DNA of 64,000 nt, from positions 1 through 64,000 of the forward strand of contig NZ_QDKQ01000011.1 in NCBI RefSeq assembly GCF_003116815.1. Reading direction: 5' to 3'. Below, piece by piece: positions 37,363 to 45,608 of this stretch. Source of the stretch: Caulobacter endophyticus (lineage in GTDB: Bacteria > Pseudomonadota > Alphaproteobacteria > Caulobacterales > Caulobacteraceae). The first letter of the stretch is position 1. Each line of letters starts with the position of its first letter. A model generated the notes under the pieces. The model was not told the origin of the DNA. It saw only the letters and a program-made list of their open reading frames with translations, and ran no database searches. The position numbers and the translations under genes are program-made.

Positions 37363-38619
37363 CTAGAACTGCGCCTTGACCTGCGCGCCCACGGCCAGGG
37401 CGTTTGGGGTGTCGCGATAGCTGAAGGCGCCGGGCTCGATGATGTATTGCACGTCGGGGCGCACGGTCAGCCAGCGGGTCGCCTGCCAGCCGTAGCTCAG
37501 TTCGATCGCGGTCTCGCCGGCCGGCAGGGCTGCGTGATCGACCGGCGAAGCGGCGGTGTCGGCATAGGCCTGCCGCAGGCGCGGATTGAGCCTTGCGTGG
37601 ATCAGGCCCAGGGCGACGGTGTCGGCGTCGTGGCCCCGGAACGTGCCGGTCTTGACCAAGCCCGCCTCGTACCAGCGGGTGATCGGCGCCGAGGCCTTGG
37701 GATTGCTGGTGAACTGGCCAAACAGCGACAGGCCCCGATTGCCGCTTCCCTGCCGCCAGATCATCTGGTCGGCCAGCAGGTAGACGCCGTAGCGACCTTT
37801 CACCGTTCCAGTCTCGCCCTGACGGGTGACGCGCGAGCTGTCGTAATAGGCCCCCAGCTTGTAGTGGCCGGGCAGGCCTCCCTTTCCGCTCCGGTCGTAC
37901 TCCACCTCCAGCGGCAGCATGACGCCGGTTGAGCCCGAGGCGAACAGACGCCAGGCGTTGGCCTTGTCGTTAAGCGCCGGGTTCACCTGATAGACGCCGG
38001 TGCGCACCAGCAGGTCGGGGCGAACCGCATAGCGCGCCGCCACGCCCCAGCGGGCGTTGGGATAGTTGTACCAGCCGCTGTCGCCCGACATCGACAGCGG
38101 GTGGGCGCAGAAGGCCGCGTTGACCAGGTTGCAGCCGATGGCCATGCCGCCCAGGTCGTTGCCCATGGCGAAGAAGCCGGCCCGCAGGTCCAGCCGCCCG
38201 CCGTCCAGCTGCTGCTCGATGGAAAGCTCGGTCAGTCGCGTATACTGGCCGCCATAGGCCTCCTGGATCGGCAGGCGGTTGCCGACCACGTCGGACGACA
38301 CGCCCTTGCCGCGCCGGTCATTGAAGGTCACGTGGACGATGGCGCCCGGCCAGCCGGCCAGCTTGTCGAGGTCGAAGTCGGCGCCGACGCGGATCTGCTG
38401 GGTGTAGCCGCCGCCGCGTCGCAGGCCGCCGTCCAGCACGCTGAAGGTCTCCGAGACGTAGTCGCCCCGGAAGGCGATCCCGTCTTCGGCCAGATCGGTG
38501 CGCACCCCGCCCCAATCGCCGGTCAGGCTCGTGCGTTCGCCGGCGAGGGCCGGCGAGGCGCAGGCCAGGGCCGCCGCCAGTCCGGCGGCGGAGCCCAGCC
38601 GTTCGACCAGCCTGCTCAT
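37363..38619 (-). CDS. OprB-family carbohydrate porin
   Basis: The 418-residue outer-membrane beta-barrel has a signal peptide ending SPALAG, followed by TSLTGDWGGVRTDLAEDGI, the hallmark start of OprB/carbohydrate-selective porins. The strand-rich body ends AVGAQVKAQF with the usual terminal Phe. Its ATG overlaps the stop of the glucose dehydrogenase gene as ATGA. The two form an operon in which the porin admits glucose to the periplasmic dehydrogenase. Confidence 0.9.
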   Translation of the reverse strand: MSRLVERLGSAAGLAAALACASPALAGERTSLTGDWGGVRTDLAEDGIAFRGDYVSETFSVLDGGLRRGGGYTQQIRVGADFDLDKLAGWPGAIVHVTFNDRRGKGVSSDVVGNRLPIQEAYGGQYTRLTELSIEQQLDGGRLDLRAGFFAMGNDLGGMAIGCNLVNAAFCAHPLSMSGDSGWYNYPNARWGVAARYAVRPDLLVRTGVYQVNPALNDKANAWRLFASGSTGVMLPLEVEYDRSGKGGLPGHYKLGAYYDSSRVTRQGETGTVKGRYGVYLLADQMIWRQGSGNRGLSLFGQFTSNPKASAPITRWYEAGLVKTGTFRGHDADTVALGLIHARLNPRLRQAYADTAASPVDHAALPAGETAIELSYGWQATRWLTVRPDVQYIIEPGAFSYRDTPNALAVGAQVKAQF

Positions 38620-41054
38620 TTCAGGGCGTAGGCGATCACGTAGTCGCCGCGGTCGGGCGACTGGCGCGCGCCGCCGGCGGTGATCACCACATACTGCTTG
38701 CCGGTCCTGGGCGAGCGATAGCTCATCGGGCCGCCCTGGCTGCCCACCGGCAGGCGGGCCTTCCAGACCTCCTTGCCGGCCGCGGAATCGAAGGCGCGCA
38801 GATAGTAGTCCTGCGTGCCGGCGAAGAAGACGAGGCCGCCTTGCGTGGCAAGGCTGCCGCCCAGGGTGGGCAGGCCGATCGGCATGGGAAGGCCCATCTT
38901 GATCCCCAGCGGACCGGTGTCGCGCACGGTGCCGACCGGAACCTGCCACTTGATCTTCTGGGTCGTCATGTCGACGGCGGTCATCGTGCCGTAGGGCGGG
39001 GCCTGGCAGGGAATGCCCAGCACCGACAGGAAGCGGTTCTTGTCGACCGAGTAGGGCGTGCCCTTCAGCGGCACGGCGCCCATGCCGGTATTGACCGCCT
39101 CGCCGCCGCCGGCGGCCGCGGCCTTGCTGGTGTCCTGCGGGATCATCCGGACCCACAGGCCAAGGCGCATGTCGTTGACGAAGATGGTGTTGGTGGTCGG
39201 GTCGGTCGACAGGCCGCCCCAGTTCATGCCGCCCAGCGAGCCGGGGAAGCTCAGCGACTTGTCCGTGCCCGGCGCGGTGTAGAGACCCTCGTAGCGCATG
39301 CCCTTGAAGGCGATGCGGCACAGCAGCTGGTCGAAGGGCGTGGCGCCCCACATGTCGGCTTCCTTCAGGGTCTGGGCGCCGATCTGCGGCATGCCGGTCG
39401 AGCGCGGCTGGCTCAGGGCATAGGGCTCGCCGGGAATGTCGGCGGCCTTGACCGGCACGTTCTCGACCTTGGTCAGGGGCTGGCCCGTGGCGCGGTCGAG
39501 CACGTAGAGCTGGCCGGCCTTGGTGCCGAAGACGAGCGCGGGAACGCTGCCGCCGCCGGCCTTGGGGAAGTCGATGAAGCTGGGCTGCATCGGCACGTCG
39601 AAGTCCCAGAGGTCGTTGTGGACGGTCTGGAACACCCACTTCTCGCGGCCCGTCGTGGCGTCCAGCGCCAGCATCGAGGCGCCGTAGCGGTGGTCGAGCG
39701 CGCTGCGGGTCTTGCCGTAGAGGTCGACCGAGGCGCTGCCCACCGGCATGAACACTGTGTTGGAGGAGGGATCGTACGACATCGACGACCAGACGTTGGG
39801 CGTCGAGCGGGCGTAGGTCTTGCCGGCCGGCGGCGCGCCGGTGATCGACGGATCGCCCGGATCGAAGGCCCAGCGCAGGGCGCCGGTGATCACGTCGAAG
39901 CCGCGCACCACGCCGCCGGGCATGTCGACCTGCACGTTGTCGGCGATGCGGCCGCCGACGACGATCGTCGTGCCGGCCAGGGTCGGGGCAGCGGTCACCT
40001 GGTACTGCGGGTCGGGCGCGTCGCCCAGGCCCGCCTTGAGGTCGACGCGGCCGGCGGTTCCGAAGTCCTGGCAGGCCTTGCCGGTGTCGGCGTCGAAGGC
40101 CATCAGCACCGCGTTGATGGTGTTCATCAGGATGCGGCGACGGCAGGGCGCGCCTTCGGGGATGGTCGCGGCCAGGATGGGGCTGGCACCGGCGGCGGTC
40201 GGCTGCAGCAGCGGCGCGCCGGCGTCGAAATAGGCCAGGCCCCGGCAGCGCATCCAGACCGAGGCCTTGGCGTCGACGATGGTCTTCCACTTCTCGGCGC
40301 CGGTGTCGGCGTCCAGCGCGATGACGTTGTTGTGCGGGGTGCAGATATAGACGGTGTCGCCGACCTGCAGCGGGGTGTTCTGGTCCTCGGCGCCGTTGCC
40401 GTCGCTGACCGCCACGTCGCCCGTGCGGTAGGTCCAGGCGACCTTCAGGCCCCCCACGTTATCGCGGGTGATCTCGTCCAGGGCCACGAAGCGGCTGGCG
40501 CCGGGGGTGTTGCCGTAGGCTTCCCAGTTCTTCTGGGCCTTGGCCGGATCGACCGGGATCAGACCGCCGGCCGCGCCGGTGAAGGCCACGGTGGGATGGG
40601 GGAAGAACATGGCGGTGAAGCCCGCCGCCGCGCCCAGGGCCAGCACCGCGCCGGTCGCCAGGGCGGGAACCAGGGCCGGGGGCTTGCCGCTGGCCCGGGC
40701 CATCAGCGGATAGGAAAAGGCCACCACGGCCGCACCGACGCTCAAGGCCAGCAGGCGCGAGATCAGCGGCCAGAACGCAAAGCCCGACTCCCACAGCGCC
40801 CAGATCACCGTGACGACGAACACCGCCCCGAACAGCAGGGCGCCGGTCGTCCTGGCCCGGCAGATCTGCACGCCGGCCGCGGCCAGCACCACGCCGGCCA
40901 GCACGAAGTAGGGACTGCCGCCCAGCGCCAGCAGCTTGCCGCCGCCGATCACGAAGAACAGACCCGCGGCCACGATGACCGCGCCGAGCAGCAGCAGCCA
41001 CAGCCGCGCCAGCGGACTGACGGCTTTTCGGGTGTCGGACAGGGTGGAGGGCAT
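38616..41054 (-). CDS. gcd: membrane-bound PQQ-dependent glucose dehydrogenase
   Basis: The 812-residue quinoprotein has an N-terminal membrane anchor of about five helices (residues 15-145), then the periplasmic eight-bladed propeller. Recognised parts are WEAYGNTPGASRFVALDEI, TYRTGDV, EDQNTPLQVGDTVYICTPHNNVIALDADTG (region), and the late SLGGMNWGG and LATQGGLVFFAGTQDYYLRAFD, which are PQQ-binding propeller segments. It oxidises glucose to gluconolactone and passes electrons to ubiquinone. It needs PQQ; no pqq biosynthesis genes are in the window. ATG 41054 has GGGAG upstream. Confidence 0.94.
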   Translation of the reverse strand: MPSTLSDTRKAVSPLARLWLLLLGAVIVAAGLFFVIGGGKLLALGGSPYFVLAGVVLAAAGVQICRARTTGALLFGAVFVVTVIWALWESGFAFWPLISRLLALSVGAAVVAFSYPLMARASGKPPALVPALATGAVLALGAAAGFTAMFFPHPTVAFTGAAGGLIPVDPAKAQKNWEAYGNTPGASRFVALDEITRDNVGGLKVAWTYRTGDVAVSDGNGAEDQNTPLQVGDTVYICTPHNNVIALDADTGAEKWKTIVDAKASVWMRCRGLAYFDAGAPLLQPTAAGASPILAATIPEGAPCRRRILMNTINAVLMAFDADTGKACQDFGTAGRVDLKAGLGDAPDPQYQVTAAPTLAGTTIVVGGRIADNVQVDMPGGVVRGFDVITGALRWAFDPGDPSITGAPPAGKTYARSTPNVWSSMSYDPSSNTVFMPVGSASVDLYGKTRSALDHRYGASMLALDATTGREKWVFQTVHNDLWDFDVPMQPSFIDFPKAGGGSVPALVFGTKAGQLYVLDRATGQPLTKVENVPVKAADIPGEPYALSQPRSTGMPQIGAQTLKEADMWGATPFDQLLCRIAFKGMRYEGLYTAPGTDKSLSFPGSLGGMNWGGLSTDPTTNTIFVNDMRLGLWVRMIPQDTSKAAAAGGGEAVNTGMGAVPLKGTPYSVDKNRFLSVLGIPCQAPPYGTMTAVDMTTQKIKWQVPVGTVRDTGPLGIKMGLPMPIGLPTLGGSLATQGGLVFFAGTQDYYLRAFDSAAGKEVWKARLPVGSQGGPMSYRSPRTGKQYVVITAGGARQSPDRGDYVIAYALK

Positions 41055-41168
41055 TGGGGGCTCCCGTGGATGATCGACGCGGCTCGACCACTCCCGTCCG
41101 CACTGATGGACGTATGGAGCCCCCCAGAGGCTCAAGCTCACGCTAGGTAAGCTGCACATTCGCGCTTT

Positions 41169-41185
41169 GGACCCAAATTGGGCCC
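41169..41185. promoter_or_regulatory. palindrome between gcd and the divergent secreted-protein gene
   Basis: GGACCCAA-A-TTGGGCCC, a 17-base inverted repeat with one mismatch in a 231-base divergent intergenic region. It could be an operator for gcd-oprB. No regulator is adjacent, so this is only a candidate. Confidence 0.35.
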
Positions 41186-41285
41186 CTCGCAAGCATTTAT
41201 GGGCGACCGCGGTTACGCCCTTTCGCCGCTCTATCGCCGTCCAACCGTCTTCTGCCTGCCGCGCTTCCTTGCCATAGTGGGAGTC

Positions 41286-42761
41286 ATGGCTTTCTCCCCG
41301 CGTTCCCCGCTGGCGCTCGCCGCCGCCGTTTCCGTTCTCGCCGTCGCGGCCTCTGCGCACGCCCAGGACGTGGCCGTGTCCACGCTGGCGCCGCCCGACC
41401 TGTTCTCCAATCCGGCCGCCGACACCGGCCTGCCCGGCGACCTGTGGAAGGACGCCTCGCCGGGCCTGATGCGCGAGACCCTGCCCAGGCTGGCCGCCAA
41501 GCCGCTGTCGCCGGCCTTCGCCGAGTTCGCACGGCGGGTGCTGGCCACCGGGGCGCGAGCGCCCGCCGGGGTCGGCGACGATCCCGAGATGGGCGGGACG
41601 CGGGCCCTGGCCCTGATCGCCCTGGGCGAGGCGGCCGGCGCCAAGCGGGTGATGGACCGCACGCCGGGTCTCGACCAAAACGCCGCCCTGGCCATGGCCG
41701 CCGCCGAGGCCAGCCTGATCGCCGGCGACGACGACCGCGCCTGCGCCGTGGCCGATGCGCTGAGCGCCGACCGCGGAACGGGCTACTGGCTGCGGCTGCG
41801 GGCCTTCTGCCAGGCGCGGGCGGGCCAGACCGCCGAGGCCCAACTGACCTTCAACCTCGCCCAGCAGCAGGGCAAGGACGCCGACTACGCCCGGCTGATG
41901 CCGGCCCTGCTGTCGGGCGCCGCGCCGACCGGCGGCGCCAATCTGCGCACCGGCATCAACTACGCCCTGTCCAGGAAGCTGGGGCTCGACGTCCAGGCCG
42001 CCTCGGCCACCGCGACGCCGGCCACCCGGGGCGTTCTGGCGCCGCCGGCCGACGACCTGGCCGCCGCTCAAGGTTCGGACTGGGCGTTCCTGAAATCAGC
42101 AAAGCCCGGCGCGGACTTCGCCGCCGCCGCTCGCGCCGCCGCCCCGCTGATCGCGGCCATGGTCGCCGCCGACGCGCCGATCACCGAGCCTGGCCTCTTC
42201 CTGCGCGCGGCCCTGACGGCGGGCGACGTCAAGACCGCCCAGGCCATTCGCGGCAAGATGACGGGCGACGCCATACCCGGCGTGGGCAACCAGGACCTGG
42301 CCCTGTTCGACGCCGCCCTGGCCGCGAGCTCGGGCGGCTCGACCGACCAGGCGCTGGACCGGCTCGTGGAGCTGGGCGCCAGCGGCGGAGCCAAGTCGCC
42401 GGCCCAGCCAGCCGCCGTGGTGCTGCAGGCCCTGGGCGGAGCGCTGAGCCCCGAGGACCGTACGACCTTCGCAAGCTTCGAGGCGGGTAAGTCGAACGCT
42501 TCGGCCGCGCGGCTGGCGCTGCTGGACAGCGCGGCCGCCGCCGGCCGCAAGGGCGAGGCCGCCGTGCTGGCCCTGTCGGTCGCCGCCGAGGCCGGCGTCG
42601 CGGGACCCTCGGCCGCCGACCGCGGCCGCATCGTCGCGGCCCTGAACCGCGCGGGCCTCTCCGCCGACGCCCGGGCCCTGGCCGTGGAGGGCCTGCTGCC
42701 CGCGCCGCCGGCTTCGCCAAAGCCCGCCGCCGCCGCCAAGCCGGCTGCGAAGAAGAAATGA
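41286..42761 (+). CDS. exported Ala-rich protein of unknown function
   Basis: The 491-residue protein has a signal peptide (LALAAAVSVLAVAASAHAQ). The rest is helical and Ala-rich, with repeat-like segments such as ALAMAAAEASLIAGDDDRACAVADAL and QALDRLVELGASGG. These suggest TPR/SEL1-type helical repeats. It ends in a Pro-Ala-Lys tail (KPAAKKK). I do not recognise a named family. ATG 41286 follows GGGAG and is the first Met before the signal peptide. The stop overlaps xerD as ATGA. Confidence 0.8.
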   Translation: MAFSPRSPLALAAAVSVLAVAASAHAQDVAVSTLAPPDLFSNPAADTGLPGDLWKDASPGLMRETLPRLAAKPLSPAFAEFARRVLATGARAPAGVGDDPEMGGTRALALIALGEAAGAKRVMDRTPGLDQNAALAMAAAEASLIAGDDDRACAVADALSADRGTGYWLRLRAFCQARAGQTAEAQLTFNLAQQQGKDADYARLMPALLSGAAPTGGANLRTGINYALSRKLGLDVQAASATATPATRGVLAPPADDLAAAQGSDWAFLKSAKPGADFAAAARAAAPLIAAMVAADAPITEPGLFLRAALTAGDVKTAQAIRGKMTGDAIPGVGNQDLALFDAALAASSGGSTDQALDRLVELGASGGAKSPAQPAAVVLQALGGALSPEDRTTFASFEAGKSNASAARLALLDSAAAAGRKGEAAVLALSVAAEAGVAGPSAADRGRIVAALNRAGLSADARALAVEGLLPAPPASPKPAAAAKPAAKKK

Positions 42762-43675
42762 GCGGAAAGGCCGGGGGCTGGGTCGAGGCCTTCCTCGAGA
42801 TGATGGCGGTCGAGCGCGCGGCCGCCGCCAACACCTTGCGCGCCTACAAGAAGGACCTCGAGGACGCCCGTGGCTTTCTGGGCGGCAAGAACGACGATCT
42901 CGACACGGCAGACGCAGGGACCATCGAGGCCTATTTCCAGGACCTCGGCGCGCGCGGCCTGTCGCCGGCCACGGCGGCGCGGCGACGCTCCGCCGTGCGG
43001 CAGTTCTATCGCTTCGCCCTGGGGGAGGGTTGGCGCACCGACGATCCGTCGCGCCGCGTCGTGGCTCCCAAGGCCGGCCGGCCCCTGCCCAAGGTATTGT
43101 CGCGGGCCGAGATCGACGCCCTGCTGGCGGCGGCTTCCGACAAGGACGGGGCCCAGGGCCTGCGCCTGTCGTGCATCATCGAGCTGCTCTACGCCTCGGG
43201 CCTGCGGATCAGCGAGCTCTTGGCCCTGCCGCTGTCGGCGCTGGCCCGCGATCCGGCCTTCCTGATGGTCAAGGGCAAGGGCGGCAAGGAGCGTCTGGCC
43301 CCGCTGAACGACGCGGCCCGCGCGGCGGTGAAGGCCTATCTGGAGGGAAGGCTGCAATTCCTGCCAAAGGGCCAGAAGGACAGCCCCTGGCTGTTCCCCT
43401 CGCGCGGCAAGGGCGGACGGCTGACGGCGCGGCGGGTGTCGCAACTGCTGGAGGACGCGGCCATTGCTGGCGGCGTCGACCGCGAGAAGGTCAGCCCCCA
43501 CGTGCTGCGCCACGCCTTCGCCACTCATCTGCTGGAGGGCGGGGCCGACCTGCGGGTGATCCAGACCCTGCTGGGCCACGCCGACATCGGCACCACCCAG
43601 ATCTACACCCACGTGGCCGGCGAGCATCTGGCCGAGGTGGTGCGCACCAAGCACCCGCTGGGGAAGAAGGGGTAG
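42758..43675 (+). CDS. xerD: tyrosine recombinase XerD
   Basis: The 305-residue recombinase, with XerC, resolves chromosome dimers at dif under FtsK control. A SAM-like core-binding domain is at residues 8-90 and the catalytic domain follows. The catalytic set is complete: Arg150 (SGLRISELL), Lys174, His248 and Arg251 (HVLRHAFATHLL), His274 (LLGHADI) and nucleophile Tyr283 (QIYTHV). Its place next to aroK-aroB is the usual alphaproteobacterial context, so it is the housekeeping enzyme and not an integron or phage integrase. Confidence 0.95.
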   Translation: MSGKAGGWVEAFLEMMAVERAAAANTLRAYKKDLEDARGFLGGKNDDLDTADAGTIEAYFQDLGARGLSPATAARRRSAVRQFYRFALGEGWRTDDPSRRVVAPKAGRPLPKVLSRAEIDALLAAASDKDGAQGLRLSCIIELLYASGLRISELLALPLSALARDPAFLMVKGKGGKERLAPLNDAARAAVKAYLEGRLQFLPKGQKDSPWLFPSRGKGGRLTARRVSQLLEDAAIAGGVDREKVSPHVLRHAFATHLLEGGADLRVIQTLLGHADIGTTQIYTHVAGEHLAEVVRTKHPLGKKG

Positions 43676-43764
43676 GAGCGGTGGATCTTCGTCAATCTGT
43701 CACGGAACCCGGGCAGTAGCGCGGGGCGGCGGCGGTGGGGTCGTCAGTCGGCGGAGGGAATGTC

Positions 43765-45183
43765 ATGAGCCTGCGGAAACTTCTGGTCGGTGCGGCGGCG
43801 ATCGGGCTCGCGGCGCTGTCGACGACGCCGGGTCTCGCCCAGGAAGCCGCCCAGCCCGTTCCGCGCTCGCCCGGCCTGCCGTTCAAGCCCAAGGGCCTGC
43901 CCGACCGCATCGTGCTGACCGCGGGCGCTGATCCCTCGCGCGAAATGGCCGTGGCCTGGCGCACCGATCCACGCCAGGCCAGCGCCGAGATCCAGCTGGC
44001 CCCGGCCATCGACGGCCCCAGCCTGGCCTTCCACGCCAGCACGCTGTCTGGGACCAGCAAGGCGATCGACAGCGCCAACGGCCCGGCCCTCTATCACCAG
44101 GCCCGCCTGACGGGCCTGTCGCCCGATACGGCCTATGTCTACCGCGTGAAGGGCGCCGACGGCTGGAGCGAGTGGCTGCAGTTCCACACCGCCGCGGCGA
44201 CGTTCCGGCCGTTCCGTTTCCTCTATCTGGGCGACACCCAGAACGGCATCCTGCCGATCGGCTCGCGGGTGATCCGCCAGGGCTTCCAGTCGACCGCCGC
44301 GCCGGCCCTGGTGCTGCACGCCGGCGACCTGGTGGCCCAGCGCGACGACCTCGACCACGACGACGAGTGGGGCGAGTGGACAGCGGCCGGCGCCTACAAC
44401 TTCTCGACCGTTCCGCAGCTGCCGGCCACCGGCAACCACGAATATGTCGACGTGACCAAGCCCGACGGGGCCGAGAGTCGCAAGCTTGGTCCCTACTGGC
44501 CGCTGCAGTTCGCCCTGCCGGCCAACGGCGCCGAGCCCGTTAAGGAGACGACCTACTACGTCGACTACCAGGGCGTTCGCTTCATCATCCTGGACGGCAC
44601 GGCCGCCCTCGACCTGGGCGCGCTGGAGGCCCAGACCCGCTGGCTGGACCAGACCCTGGCCGCCAGCAAGGCCAGGTGGAACATCGTCACCTTCCACCAG
44701 CCGATCTTCACCTGCGCCCGCCCGCAGGACACCGAAAAGCTGAAGGCCGCCTGGAAGCCGGTGTTCGAGGCCCGCAAGGTCGATCTGGTGCTGCAGGGCC
44801 ACGACCATTGCTACGCGCGCCTGACCAGCGAGGCCGGCAAGGCCGACGCCGCCAGCCGCCACGCGGCCGGCAAGCCGCAGGGGCCGGTCTATGTGGTCTC
44901 GGTGGTCGGCTCGAAGATGTACGCCCTGAACGACCGCGCCCTGACCCAGCCCGACAAGGTCGCCGCCGACACCGAGTTCTACCAGGTGATCGACGTGGCG
45001 GCCGACACGCTGGGCTTCGCCGCCTACACCGCCACCGGCAAGCTCTACGACGCCTTCACGCTGAAGCGGGCCAAGGACGGCTCCAAGACCCTGGTCGAGA
45101 GCAAGGAGTCGATGCTGGCCCAGCGCGTCTGCAACGGCGCCACCGGGCCGGACGGCGCGCCGTGCCTGGGCCGCGCGAAGTAG
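43765..45183 (+). CDS. exported purple acid phosphatase-like metallophosphoesterase
   Basis: The 472-residue protein has a signal peptide (GAAAIGLAALSTTPGLAQ). A fibronectin III-like domain follows (about residues 45-150, YHQARLTGLSPDTAYVYRV), then a calcineurin-like domain with LGDTQ, HAGDLV, TGNHEY, VTFHQP and QGHDHCYAR, the five metal-binding blocks. The first block reads GDTQ rather than GDWG. It probably releases phosphate from organic esters in the periplasm. GGAGGG precedes the ATG at 43765. Upstream only half of a Pho box (CTGTCAC) is visible. Confidence 0.9.
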   Translation: MSLRKLLVGAAAIGLAALSTTPGLAQEAAQPVPRSPGLPFKPKGLPDRIVLTAGADPSREMAVAWRTDPRQASAEIQLAPAIDGPSLAFHASTLSGTSKAIDSANGPALYHQARLTGLSPDTAYVYRVKGADGWSEWLQFHTAAATFRPFRFLYLGDTQNGILPIGSRVIRQGFQSTAAPALVLHAGDLVAQRDDLDHDDEWGEWTAAGAYNFSTVPQLPATGNHEYVDVTKPDGAESRKLGPYWPLQFALPANGAEPVKETTYYVDYQGVRFIILDGTAALDLGALEAQTRWLDQTLAASKARWNIVTFHQPIFTCARPQDTEKLKAAWKPVFEARKVDLVLQGHDHCYARLTSEAGKADAASRHAAGKPQGPVYVVSVVGSKMYALNDRALTQPDKVAADTEFYQVIDVAADTLGFAAYTATGKLYDAFTLKRAKDGSKTLVESKESMLAQRVCNGATGPDGAPCLGRAK

Positions 45184-45228
45184 GTCGCGGCGGCGAAACG
45201 CCTGGACTTTCGTCTAGCGGCCTCTAAG

Positions 45229-45253
45229 AAGCCCGTACTTTTTGTGCGGGCTT
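45229..45253. terminator. hairpin after the phosphatase gene
   Basis: AAGCCCGTAC (45229-45238) pairs with GTGCGGGCTT (45244-45253) around TTTTT, with one wobble pair. No T-run follows on the plus strand, so strength is uncertain. Confidence 0.5.
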
Positions 45254-45276
45254 ATCTTGAGCCCAGGGAGCCTTCC

Positions 45277-45498
45277 ATGTCCGACGAAACCCGCGATTCC
45301 AACGGCGCGATCCTTGCCGACGGCGACAACGTCACCCTGATCAAGGACCTGAAGGTCAAGGGCTCGGGCGGGGTGACCCTCAAGCGCGGGACCCTGGTCA
45401 GGAAGATCCGCCTGACCGGCGATCCCGAAGAGATCGAGGCCAATGTCGACAAGGTGAAGGGCCTCGTGCTGCGCACCGAGTTCGTCAAGAAGGCCTAG
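45277..45498 (+). CDS. PhnA/YjdM-type protein
   Basis: The 73-residue protein matches the C-terminal domain of PhnA/YjdM: RDSNGAILADGDNVTLIKDLKVKGS, then GTLVRKIRLTGD and NVDKVKGLVLRTEFVKKA. The N-terminal zinc ribbon of full-length YjdM is absent. The old name, alkylphosphonate uptake protein, rests on its neighbourhood in E. coli; its function is unknown. GGGAG precedes the ATG at 45277. It stands alone between a phosphatase and a kinase. Confidence 0.9.
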   Translation: MSDETRDSNGAILADGDNVTLIKDLKVKGSGGVTLKRGTLVRKIRLTGDPEEIEANVDKVKGLVLRTEFVKKA

Positions 45499-45608
45499 AA
45501 GCGCCCATCGTCAGAAATTCCCGTCTCGTCTTAACGGTTTAGGCGGGGTTGGGCGCGATCCTGCCGTCGATTTCGTCGGGGGATGACGAAGGGATCGCGA
45601 GTAGGCGT

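Noticed and set aside
42758-43675. XerD considered as a phage or island integrase
   Set aside because: Complete XerD-type catalytic set, housekeeping aro/xer neighbourhood, and no attachment-site repeats or phage genes nearby.
43676-43764. Pho box before the phosphatase gene
   Set aside because: Only one half-site (CTGTCAC) is present; the second repeat at 11-base spacing is missing.
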